The notes under the pieces were generated by a model, which ran no database searches, had not been told where the DNA came from, and saw only the letters and a program-made list of their open reading frames with translations. A program made the position numbers and the translations under genes. This document shows positions 44,556 to 53,300 of a stretch of DNA of 64,000 nt, one piece after another. Position 1 is the first letter of the stretch; every line of letters starts with the position of its first letter. The stretch covers positions 408,943 through 472,942 of the forward strand of contig NZ_JADJDO010000002.1 of NCBI RefSeq assembly GCF_016702655.1, in the 5' to 3' direction. Origin of the DNA: Ideonella sp. (GTDB lineage: Bacteria > Pseudomonadota > Gammaproteobacteria > Burkholderiales > Burkholderiaceae_C).

Positions 44556-45329
44556 TCAGTCCAGCAGCATCGGGCCGGCCGGCGCGAAGCGATCGACGGC
44601 GTCGGTGATGATGCCGTCGATGCCCAAGCCCAGCAGGCGCGCCACCTCGGCCGCGTCGTTGACCGTGTAGCACAGGGCGCGCAGGCCGGCGCCGTGCAGG
44701 CGGGCGATCACGGCCGCATCCATCAGCGGGTAGGCAGTGACGACGGCACTGCAGCCGAGCGAAACCGCTTGCTCGAACCAGTCGCCCGGCAGCGCATCGA
44801 GCAGCAGCGCGCGCGGGAGCGCCGGCACCGCCTCGCGCGCGGCGACGAGCGCATCGGGCTCGAAGGAACTCAGCAGCGGCGGCAGTGCCTGCCCCTGCCA
44901 CAGGCGCGCCGCCTCGAGCGCGACCGCGCGCCCCGTCTCGCGCGCGAGGCCCGGCGTCGGCTTGATCTCGATGTTCAGCGCATGGCCGTTGCGCAGCACG
45001 AAGGCCGCGATGGCATCCAGGCTCGCCGGCGGCTCGCCCGCGAAGCCACGGCTGTGCCAGCCGCCGGCATCCAGGCGCGAGAGTTCGCTCCACGGCCGCT
45101 CGCCGGCGACGCCGCGCGCCGGGGTCGTGCGATCGAGCGTGTCGTCGTGGAGCAGGAACAGCACGCCGTCGGCGCTCAGCTTCACGTCGCACTCGAAGGC
45201 GCGAAAGCCGTGCCCGGCGCCGACGCGAAACGCGGCCAGCGTGTTCTCCGGCGCGAGCTTGCCGGCGCCGCGGTGCGCGATCCACAGCGGGTAGGGCCAG
45301 ACGCTGCCCTCTGCGGGCGATTCGCTCAT
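44556..45329 (-). CDS. ugpQ: Glycerophosphodiester phosphodiesterase UgpQ
   Basis: 257-residue cytoplasmic enzyme that splits incoming glycerophosphodiesters into glycerol-3-phosphate and an alcohol. TIM-barrel GDPD motifs are seen: WIAHRGAGKLAPENTLAAFR (catalytic His-Arg), FECDVKLSADGVLFLLHDDTLDRTT (Glu-Asp metal site and second His) and LNIEIKPTPG. Last gene of the ugp operon; its ATG overlaps the ugpC stop (ATGA). Confidence 0.95.
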   Translation of the reverse strand: MSESPAEGSVWPYPLWIAHRGAGKLAPENTLAAFRVGAGHGFRAFECDVKLSADGVLFLLHDDTLDRTTPARGVAGERPWSELSRLDAGGWHSRGFAGEPPASLDAIAAFVLRNGHALNIEIKPTPGLARETGRAVALEAARLWQGQALPPLLSSFEPDALVAAREAVPALPRALLLDALPGDWFEQAVSLGCSAVVTAYPLMDAAVIARLHGAGLRALCYTVNDAAEVARLLGLGIDGIITDAVDRFAPAGPMLLD

Positions 45330-46396
45330 GCCAGGCGCGCCTGCGTCTGCGCGTCGAACCAGTGCAGGTGCTCGGGCTCGGGCCGCAGCAGCACCGTGTC
45401 GCCGGCATGCGGCGACGCCCGCGTGCTGTCGATGCGCAGGATGAACGGCGCCTCGCCGATGCGCCCGTGCACCAGGCGTTCGGCGCCGAGCATCTCGATC
45501 AGGTCGACCTGCAGCGGCCAGCCGCCCGTCCCCGCGCTCTCGATGCCGCCGTGCTCGGGCCGCAGGCCAAGGATGATCTCGCCGGCGCGCGGTGCCGCCT
45601 GCGGCAGCGCGAGGCTCAGGCCGCCCACCTGCAGCCGCGAGCCGTCGGCGCGGCCGCTGAGCAGGTTCATCGGCGGCGAGCCGATGAAGCTGGCGACGAA
45701 GGTCGTCGCCGGCCTGGCATACACATCCTCGGGCGTGCCGATCTGCTCGATGCGCCCGGCGTTGAGCACGAGCATGCGCTGCGCGAGCGTCATCGCCTCG
45801 ACCTGGTCGTGCGTGACGAAGAGCGACGTGATGCCCAGCTCGCGGTGCAGCTTCTGGATCTCCAGGCGGGTCTGCACGCGCAGCTTGGCGTCGAGGTTGG
45901 AGAGCGGCTCGTCGAACAGGAAGACGGCCGGCTGGCGCACGATCGCGCGCCCCATCGCGACGCGCTGGCGCTGGCCGCCGGAGAGCTCGCGCGGGCGGCG
46001 CTTGAGATAGGGACCGAGTTCGAGGATCGCGGCCGCCTTGTCCACCCGCTCGCGAATCTCGGCGGCCGACAGCTTGCGGATCTTCAGCCCGTAGGCCATG
46101 TTGTCGAACACGCTCATATGCGGATAGAGCGCGTAGTTCTGGAACACCATCGCGATGTCGCGGTCGGACGGTTCGATGTCGTTGACCACGCGCCCGGCGA
46201 TCGAGATCTCGCCGCCGCTGATCTCCTCGAGCCCGGCGACCATGCGCAGCAGCGTGCTCTTGCCGCAGCCCGACGGGCCGACGATGACGACGAATTCGCC
46301 GCTCTCGATCTCGGCGTCGACGCCGTGGATCACCTGCGTCGCGGTCGTGCCGCGGCCATAGCGCTTGGTGACGTTGCGGATGGATATCGCGGACAT
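45326..46396 (-). CDS. ugpC: sn-Glycerol-3-phosphate ABC transporter ATP-binding protein UgpC
   Basis: 356-residue ATPase. Walker A is GPSGCGKSTLLRMVAGLE, Q-loop VFQNYALYPHMSV, signature LSGGQRQRVAMGRAIVR, Walker B FLFDEPLSNLDAKLR, H-loop VTHDQVEAMTLA. The C-terminal OB-type regulatory domain (about 235-356) is as in MalK/UgpC. Powers UgpAE. Follows ugpE by 19 bases. Confidence 0.96.
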   Translation of the reverse strand: MSAISIRNVTKRYGRGTTATQVIHGVDAEIESGEFVVIVGPSGCGKSTLLRMVAGLEEISGGEISIAGRVVNDIEPSDRDIAMVFQNYALYPHMSVFDNMAYGLKIRKLSAAEIRERVDKAAAILELGPYLKRRPRELSGGQRQRVAMGRAIVRQPAVFLFDEPLSNLDAKLRVQTRLEIQKLHRELGITSLFVTHDQVEAMTLAQRMLVLNAGRIEQIGTPEDVYARPATTFVASFIGSPPMNLLSGRADGSRLQVGGLSLALPQAAPRAGEIILGLRPEHGGIESAGTGGWPLQVDLIEMLGAERLVHGRIGEAPFILRIDSTRASPHAGDTVLLRPEPEHLHWFDAQTQARLA

Positions 46397-46415
46397 CGGC
46401 TGCCTGTTTGCTTGT

Positions 46416-47264
46416 CTATTTTTCCGAATCGACCAGACCCTTGACGAACCACTTCTGCATCAGCAGCACGACGAGTGCCGGCGGCAGCATCGCGAGCATC
46501 GCGGTGGCCATCACGAGATGCCACTCGGTCAGTGCGTCGCCGCCGACGATCATGCGCTTGATGCCGATGACGGTGGTGTACATCGCCTCGTCCGTCGTGA
46601 TCAGCAGCGGCCAGAGGTACTGGTTCCAGCCATAGATGAACTGGATCACGAACAGCGCGGCGATCGTCGTCGCCGACAGCGGCAGCAGCACGTCGAAGAA
46701 GAAGCGCATCGGCCCGGCGCCGTCCATGCGGGCGGCTTCGAGCAGTTCGTCGGGCACCGACATGAAGAACTGGCGGAAAAGGAAGGTGGCCGTGGCCGAC
46801 GCGATCAGCGGCAGCGTCAGGCCGGCGTAGCTGTTGAGCATGCCCAGATCGGAGACGACCTTGAAGGTCGGGATGATGCGCACCTCGACCGGCAGCATCA
46901 GCGTGATGAAGATCATCCAGAAGAAGAAGCGGCGCAGCGGGAAGCGGAAGTAGACGATCGCGAACGAACTGATGATCGAGATCGCGATCTTGCCGATCGC
47001 GATGACGAGCGCCATGACAAGGCTGTTGAACATCATCTGACCGACGGGGGCCCCCGACCCGGCCGTCGAGCCCGACGCCAGGACCTGGCTGTAGTTGGCC
47101 CAGAACTGATCGCCGGGCAGCAGGCGCATCGGCACCGCGAGCACCTGATCGAGCGTCAGCGTCGACGCGACGAAGGTCACGTAGAGCGGAAATGCAATGA
47201 CGACGATGCCCAGCGCGAGGCCGATGTGCGTCAGCGCGGTGAGGAGAGGGCGGCGCTCGACCAT
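46416..47264 (-). CDS. ugpE: sn-Glycerol-3-phosphate ABC transporter permease UgpE
   Basis: 282-residue inner-membrane permease with six segments. The ATPase-contact EAA loop reads ELLEAARMDGAGPMRFFFDVLLPLS. FLFRQFFMSVPDELLEAARM and YGWNQYLWPLLITTDEAMYT are typical of UgpE/MalG permeases. The ATG at 47264 begins MVERRPLLTALTHIGLALGI. Separated from ugpA by an extra coiled-coil gene. Confidence 0.95.
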   Translation of the reverse strand: MVERRPLLTALTHIGLALGIVVIAFPLYVTFVASTLTLDQVLAVPMRLLPGDQFWANYSQVLASGSTAGSGAPVGQMMFNSLVMALVIAIGKIAISIISSFAIVYFRFPLRRFFFWMIFITLMLPVEVRIIPTFKVVSDLGMLNSYAGLTLPLIASATATFLFRQFFMSVPDELLEAARMDGAGPMRFFFDVLLPLSATTIAALFVIQFIYGWNQYLWPLLITTDEAMYTTVIGIKRMIVGGDALTEWHLVMATAMLAMLPPALVVLLMQKWFVKGLVDSEK

Positions 47265-47268
47265 CGGT

Positions 47269-47913
47269 TCACGCGCTGACGCGCGACTGTTCGACCGCCC
47301 GGCGCCTAAGTTCGGCGATGCGGCCCTGGTGGTCGATCTGGCGTGCCGCCTCGGCATCGTCGTAGAGTCGAAGGTCGTGCATCAACTGGGTTCGCAATTC
47401 GCTGAAGGCCAGCCGGACGGCGGCCGAATCGCGCGGACTGGCTTGGGCGAGCAGACCGATCGCTGCCAGCAGGCACTCCTTGGCCCGGAAGCCCAGCAGC
47501 GCGCCGCGGCCGGCGCGGAAGTACCAATCGCGAAGGGCAGCCGCGGAGCCCGACATCTCCGTGGCCGAGTACACGCGGTCCGTTTGCGAAGGGCGAAAGT
47601 AGCCAGAGGCTTCCCAGAGTTCGCGGTAAACGGGCAGCTTCAACTCGATCAGCCGGTAGTCGTGCGCAAGCTCGGCTTTGACCGCCTCCAGCGCGCGCGC
47701 CATCTCGCGCGCGCTGGTTGCCTTGAACTCCTCGAGCTCGCGGGTCTTCGCGGACTTGAATTCCTCCATGCGAAGAAGCTGATCCGTCTTGAACGCCTCG
47801 AGATCCTTTTGCAGCAAGTTTCCCACCAGCCGGCTGAACAACCACGCGGCCGCCGGCAAGCCGACGACCGATCCGAGAAAGACCCCGAAGAAGTAGGAGA
47901 GGAACTCGCTCAT
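47269..47913 (-). CDS. Membrane-anchored coiled-coil protein inserted in the ugp operon
   Basis: 214 residues, family not recognised. One N-terminal membrane segment (FFGVFLGSVVGLPAAAWLFSRL) is followed by a long helical coiled coil (about 35-90: QKDLEAFKTDQLLRMEEFKS, AKTRELEEFKATSAREMARA), then a helical domain with Trp/Arg-rich segments (ELWEASGYFRPSQTDRVYSA). The pattern recalls small phage- or mobile-associated membrane coiled-coil proteins. Its ATG shares one base with the ugpA stop (TGATG) and it ends 4 bases before ugpE, so it is tightly embedded in the operon. Not part of the standard ugp set. Confidence 0.75.
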   Translation of the reverse strand: MSEFLSYFFGVFLGSVVGLPAAAWLFSRLVGNLLQKDLEAFKTDQLLRMEEFKSAKTRELEEFKATSAREMARALEAVKAELAHDYRLIELKLPVYRELWEASGYFRPSQTDRVYSATEMSGSAAALRDWYFRAGRGALLGFRAKECLLAAIGLLAQASPRDSAAVRLAFSELRTQLMHDLRLYDDAEAARQIDHQGRIAELRRRAVEQSRVSA

Positions 47914-48794
47914 CAGTACTGGACGCGGCGCTCGACGAAGCGGAACTGGATCACCGTGAGCGCGATCACGATCAGCATCAGGATCGCCGACTGCGCCGAC
48001 GAACCGCCGAGGTCGGCCGACTTGACGCCGTCGACGTAGACCTTGTAGACGAGGATCTCGGTCGCGCCCGCGGGCCCGCCTTCGGTCGTCGCGTCGATCA
48101 CGCCGAAGGTATCGAAGAAGGCATAGACGACGTTGACGACGAGCAGGAAGAAGGTGACCGGCGAGAGCAGCGGAAAGACGATCGTCCAGAAGCGCCGCAT
48201 CGGACGCGCGCCATCGATGGCCGCGGCCTCGATCAGCGAGCGCGGAATCGACTGCAGGCCGGCGAGGAAGAACAGGAAGTTGTAGGAGATCTGCTTCCAG
48301 ATCGACGCGACGACGACGAGCAGCATCGCCTGGTTGCCCTGCAGCACCCAGTTCCACTCGATGCCGAACTGCTTGAGCGCGAAGGTGACGATGCCGATCG
48401 ACGGCGCGAACAGGAACCCCCACAGCACGCCCGCCACCGCGGCCGCCACGGCGTACGGCCAGATCAGCAGCGTGCGGTAGACGAGCGCGCCCTTGATCAC
48501 GCGATCGGCCATCACCGCCATCAGCAGCGCGATGACGATGCCGCCGACGGCGACGAGCAGCGAGAAGACGGCCGTGACCTCGAACGACGCGAGGTAGCTC
48601 TGGTCGGCGAGCAGATAGTTGAAATTCTCCAGGCCCGCGAACTCGGCATTCATGCCGAACGCGTCCTGGCGCTGGAACGCGAACCACAGCGCCTGCCCGG
48701 CGGGCAGGAAGAAGAAGACGATCGTGATCGCGAGCTGCGGCGCCACCAGCAGGTAGGGCAGCCAGGCGGACTTGAAGACGACGCGCTTTTCCAT
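47913..48794 (-). CDS. ugpA: sn-Glycerol-3-phosphate ABC transporter permease UgpA
   Basis: 293-residue inner-membrane permease with six segments. The EAA loop is SLIEAAAIDGARPMRRFWTIVFPLLSPV. AWLPYLLVAPQLAITIVFFFLPAGQALWFAFQRQDAFG is the usual UgpA start. Pairs with UgpE to form the channel. Lies 73 bases downstream of ugpB. Confidence 0.95.
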   Translation of the reverse strand: MEKRVVFKSAWLPYLLVAPQLAITIVFFFLPAGQALWFAFQRQDAFGMNAEFAGLENFNYLLADQSYLASFEVTAVFSLLVAVGGIVIALLMAVMADRVIKGALVYRTLLIWPYAVAAAVAGVLWGFLFAPSIGIVTFALKQFGIEWNWVLQGNQAMLLVVVASIWKQISYNFLFFLAGLQSIPRSLIEAAAIDGARPMRRFWTIVFPLLSPVTFFLLVVNVVYAFFDTFGVIDATTEGGPAGATEILVYKVYVDGVKSADLGGSSAQSAILMLIVIALTVIQFRFVERRVQY

Positions 48795-48867
48795 CCCGAA
48801 TCAGGTCAACGTCGAGCCGCCGGCGCCAGGGGCTGCCGCCAGCCCGCAGGCGCCGCGCGGCACGCCG

Positions 48868-50183
48868 CTACTCCTTCACCGTCGCCTGGAACTTGCGCAG
48901 GATCTCGTTGCCGCGCGTCACGGCATCGTCCATGGCCGCCTGCGCGCTCTTCTTGCCGGCCAGCGCCGCCTCCATCTCTTCCTCGATGACGGTGCGCCCC
49001 TGCACGAAGTTGCCGAAGCGCAGGCCCTTGGAGTTGGCGGTCGGCGGATGCAGGTTCAACTCCTTCATCGCCACGTCGGCGCCCGGACGGGTCTTGTAGA
49101 AGCCCGACTTCTCGGTCAGTTCGGCCGCCGCGTAGGTGATCGCGACATAGCCGCTGCCCTGGTGCCACTTGGCCTGCAGTTCGGGCTGCGACAGGTAGTT
49201 CAGGAATTGCGCGACGCCCTTGTACTCGGCCGGCTTCTTGCCGCCGAGCACCCACAGGCTTGCACCGCCGATGATCGCGTTCTGCGGCGCGCCCTTGATG
49301 CTGTCGTCATACGGCATGAAGTTGACCGAGAACGGGAACTTCGCGCTCGCGTTGATCTTGTCGAGCGCCGACGAGCTCGAGGTCAGCATCGCGCACTCGC
49401 CGCTGAAGAACTTGGCCTCGGCCTGGTTCTGACGCCCGGCATAGGTGAACCAGCCGTTCTTCGTGAAGTCCACCAGCATCTGCAAGTGTTCCACGTGCTG
49501 CGGCGAGTTGATCTTGAACACGGTGTCCAGGCCGCCCATGCCGTTCTCGAGCGTGCCGATCGGCAGGTTGTGCCAGGCACTGAAGTTCTCGACGTGCACC
49601 CACGACGGCCAGCCGGTCGTGTAGACGCACCCTGTCCGCTCGCCTTCAACTTGCCGGCGACCGCCGCGAACTCTTTCCAGGTCTTGGGCGCCTTCTCCGG
49701 GTCGAGGCCGGCCTTCTTGAACGCGTCCTTGTTGATGTAGAAGACCACCGTCGACGAGTTGAACGGGAAGGACAGCATGTTGCCCTTGCGATCGGTGTAG
49801 TAGCCGGCCACCGCGCTCACGTACTGCTTGGGGTCGAACTTCTCGCCCGACTCCTTCATCAGCTGGTACACCGGCTTGATCGCACCCTTGGCCGACATCA
49901 TGGTCGCCGTACCGACCTCGAACACCTGCACGATGTGCGGCGCGTTGCCGGCGCGGTAGGCGGCGATCGCGGCCGTCATCGACTCGGCGTAGCCGCCCTT
50001 GTAGACGGGAACGACCTTGAATTCCTTCTGGCTCGCGTTGAAGCCGGCCGCCATCTCGTTGAGGCGGTCGCCGTTGCCGCCGGTCATCGAATGCCACCAC
50101 TGGATCTCCGTCTGCGCCTGGGCAGGCAGGGCGAACGACAGCGCCAGCGCGGCGGCGGGCAGGGCGAGCGATTTCAGCTTCAT
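48868..50183 (-). pseudogene. ugpB: ugpB, glycerol-3-phosphate binding protein, with a -1 frameshift
   Basis: Periplasmic binding protein of the Ugp system. The first frame (from ATG 50183) gives a signal peptide (MKLKSLALPAAALALSFALP, cleaved near AQA) and IQWWHSMTGGNGDRLNEMAA through KLKASGQG; the second frame resumes CVYTTGWPSWVHVENFSAWH and runs to the normal end AVTRGNEILRKFQATVKE. One base appears lost in the C-run at 49630-49632 (minus-strand CAG-GG-TGC). Total length fits a normal UgpB of about 438 residues. The frameshift is either a sequencing error or a genuine defect; all other ugp genes are intact. Confidence 0.88.
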
Positions 50184-50236
50184 GAATGACAACTCCGTGA
50201 CGTTTGTGTGATCGGGATCGGCCAACCCGCGACTGT

Positions 50237-50254
50237 GCGGCTGATTTGTGACAG
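50237..50254 (-). promoter_or_regulatory. Candidate Pho box upstream of ugpB
   Basis: Minus strand CTGTCACAAATCAGCCGC matches 14 of 18 positions of the PhoB consensus CTGTCATAAATCTGTCAC; the first half-site is strong and the second weak. A further CTGTCAT lies in the opposite orientation at 50263-50269. It lies 54 bases upstream of the ugpB ATG, a normal place for PhoB control under phosphate starvation. Confidence 0.5.
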
Positions 50255-50380
50255 TGCCGTTTCTGTCATGGAAGTGCGCGCCGGGCAACTGGGATAAGCC
50301 CTTTGCAGCCCGCGGACGGCCTGCGCTGCATCAAGGTCCGATGTTGCACTGCGGTAGCATCGCAGACCGCCCGCAAGACG

Positions 50381-53300
50381 ATGAATGCCCCCCTCGCGCT
50401 GACCCAGATCGCTGCCCTCGCAGGCCGTGGCGACACGGCCGAAGGCGCCGCGCCGCGGCTGCGCGAGATTCCCTACAACTACACCTCGTTCTCCGACCGC
50501 GAGATCGTCATCCGGCTGCTGGGTTCAGAGGCCTGGGCGATGCTGGAGCGCCTGCGCAGCGAGCGCCAGACCGGCCGCTCGGCGCGCATGCTCTACGAGG
50601 TGCTGGGCGACATCTGGGTCGTGCAGCGCAACCCCTACCTGCAGGACGACCTGCTGGACAACCCGCGCCGGCGCAGGCTGCTGGTGGAGGCGTTGCACCA
50701 TCGCCTGGCCGAGGTGCAGGCGCGGCGCACGCCCGAGAGCGATGCCGCACGCGACGCCGTGGTCGGCCTGCTGCTCGCCGCGGCCGAGCGTGCGGTGCAG
50801 GACTTTGCAGCGCGCTTCGACGAGGTGGCGCGCCTGCGCCGGCGCGCGCTGCGCGTGCTCGGGCGCACGACGGCGCGCGACAACATCAAGTTCGACGCCC
50901 TGTCGCGCGTCTCGCACGTGACCGACGCCACCGACTGGCGCGTCGAGTACCCCTTCGTCGTGCTCACGCCCGACACCGAGGCCGAGATGGCGCGCCTGGT
51001 CGCGGCCTGCATCGAGCTCGGCCTGACCATCGTGCCGCGCGGCGGCGGCACCGGCTACACCGGCGGCGCGGTGCCGCTGGTGTGGCAAAGCGCCGTCATC
51101 AACACCGAGAAGCTCGAGGCGATGACCGAGGTCGAGCTGGTCGCGCTGCCCGGCGTCGACAAGCCGGTGGCAACGGTCTGGACCGAGGCCGGCGTCGTGA
51201 CGCAGCGCGTTGCCGACGCCGCCGAGCGCGCCGGCTACGTCTTCGCCGTCGACCCGACCTCGGCCGAGGCGAGCTGCGTCGGCGGCAATGTCGCCATGAA
51301 CGCGGGCGGCAAGAAGGCCGTGCTCTGGGGCACCGCGCTCGACAACCTGGCTTCGTGGCGCATGGTCACGCCCGACGCGCAATGGCTCGAGGTGACGCGC
51401 CTCGGGCACAACCTCGGCCGCATCCACGACGTGGAGGTCGCGCGCTTCGAGTTGAAGACCTTCGAGGCCGATGGCAAGACGCCGGTGCGAACAGAGCACC
51501 TCGACATCCCCGGCAGCGTGTTCCGCAAGGAGGGCCTCGGCAAGGACGTGACCGACAAGTTCCTCGCCGGCCTGCCCGGGATCCAGAAGGAAGGCTGCGA
51601 CGGCCTGATCACGAGCGCGCGCTGGGTCGTGCACCGCATGCCGGCGCACACGCGCACGGTCTGCCTCGAGTTCTTCGGCAACCCGAAGGATGCGGTGCCG
51701 AGCATCGTCGACATCAAGGACTACCTGTTCTCGCTTGGCGGCGGCGACAAGCCGGTGCTGCTCGCGGGCCTCGAGCACCTCGACGACCGTTACCTGAAGG
51801 CGGTCGGCTACGCCACCAAGAGCAAGCGCGGGGGCTTGCCCAAGATGGTCCTGATCGGCGACATCGTTGGCGACGACGCCGATGCGGTCGCGCGCGCAAC
51901 TTCCGAAGTCGTTCGCCTCGCCAACAGTCGCGCCGGCGAGGGCTTCGTCGCCGTCTCGGCCGAGGCGCGCAAGAAGTTCTGGCTCGACCGCAAGCGCACC
52001 GCGGCCATCAGCCGCCACACCAACGCCTTCAAGATCAACGAGGACGTGGTGATCCCGCTGCCGCGCATGGGCGAGTACACCGAGGGCATCGAGCGCATCA
52101 ACATCGAGCTCAGCCTGCGCAACAAGATCGCGCTGGCCGATGCGCTCGAGGCCTTCTTCGCCGGCGGCAGGCTGCCCCTGGGCAAGGGCGACGACGCGGG
52201 CGAAGTCGCGCCGGCCGAGCTGCTCGAAGACCGCGTGCAGCAGGCCATCGCGCTGCTGCGGGAAGTGCGCGCGCAGTGGCAGCAGTGGCTGGCGGGGCTC
52301 GACGACATCGATGCCGCAAGCGGGCGCAGCATCTTCGCGCTGCTGCAGGACCACACGTTGCGCGCGTCGTGGAAGACGCAGTTGCGCGCGCCGCTGCAGG
52401 CCATCTTCGCCGGCTCGGCGCTCGCGCCCATCGCCCTGGCCTGCGCCGCGATCCACAAGGAGGTGCTGCACGGCCGGGTGTGGGTGGCGCTGCACATGCA
52501 TGCCGGCGACGGCAACGTGCACACCAACATTCCCGTCAACTCCGACAGCTACGAGATGCTGCAGGCGGCGCACGGTGCGGTCAAGCGCATCATGGCGCTG
52601 GCGCGCTCGCTCGGCGGCGTGATCTCGGGCGAGCACGGCATCGGCATCACCAAGCTCGAGTTCCTGAGCGAGGCCGAGATGGCCGAGTTCAGCGCCTACA
52701 AGCAGCGCATCGACCCCGAGGGCCGCTTCAACAAGGGCAAGCTGCTGCGCGGAGCCGGCCTGCCGGCCGACCTGACGAACGCCTACACGCCGAGCTTCGG
52801 CCTGATGGGCCACGAGTCGCTGATCATGCAGCAGAGCGACATCGGCGCGATTGCCGACTCGGTCAAGGACTGCCTGCGCTGCGGCAAGTGCAAGCCGGTC
52901 TGCGCGACGCACGTGCCGCGCGCCAACCTGCTCTACAGCCCGCGCAACAAGATCCTCGCCACCTCGCTGCTCGTCGAGGCCTTTCTGTACGAGGAGCAGA
53001 CGCGGCGCGGCATCAGCATCCGCCACTGGCAGGAGTTCGAGGACGTTGCCGACCATTGCACGGTCTGCCACAAGTGCCTCGCGCCGTGCCCGGTGAACAT
53101 CGACTTCGGCGACGTGTCGATGAACATGCGCAACCTGCTGCGCAAGATGGGGCAGAAGAGCTGGCGCCCCGGCAACGCGGCGGCGATGCTGATGTTGAAC
53201 GCGACGAACCCGCAGACGATCAAGCTCGTCCGTGCGGCGATGGTCGGCGCAGGCTTCAAGGCGCAGCGCCTTGCCGCCGACCTGCTGCGCGGCCTTGCGC

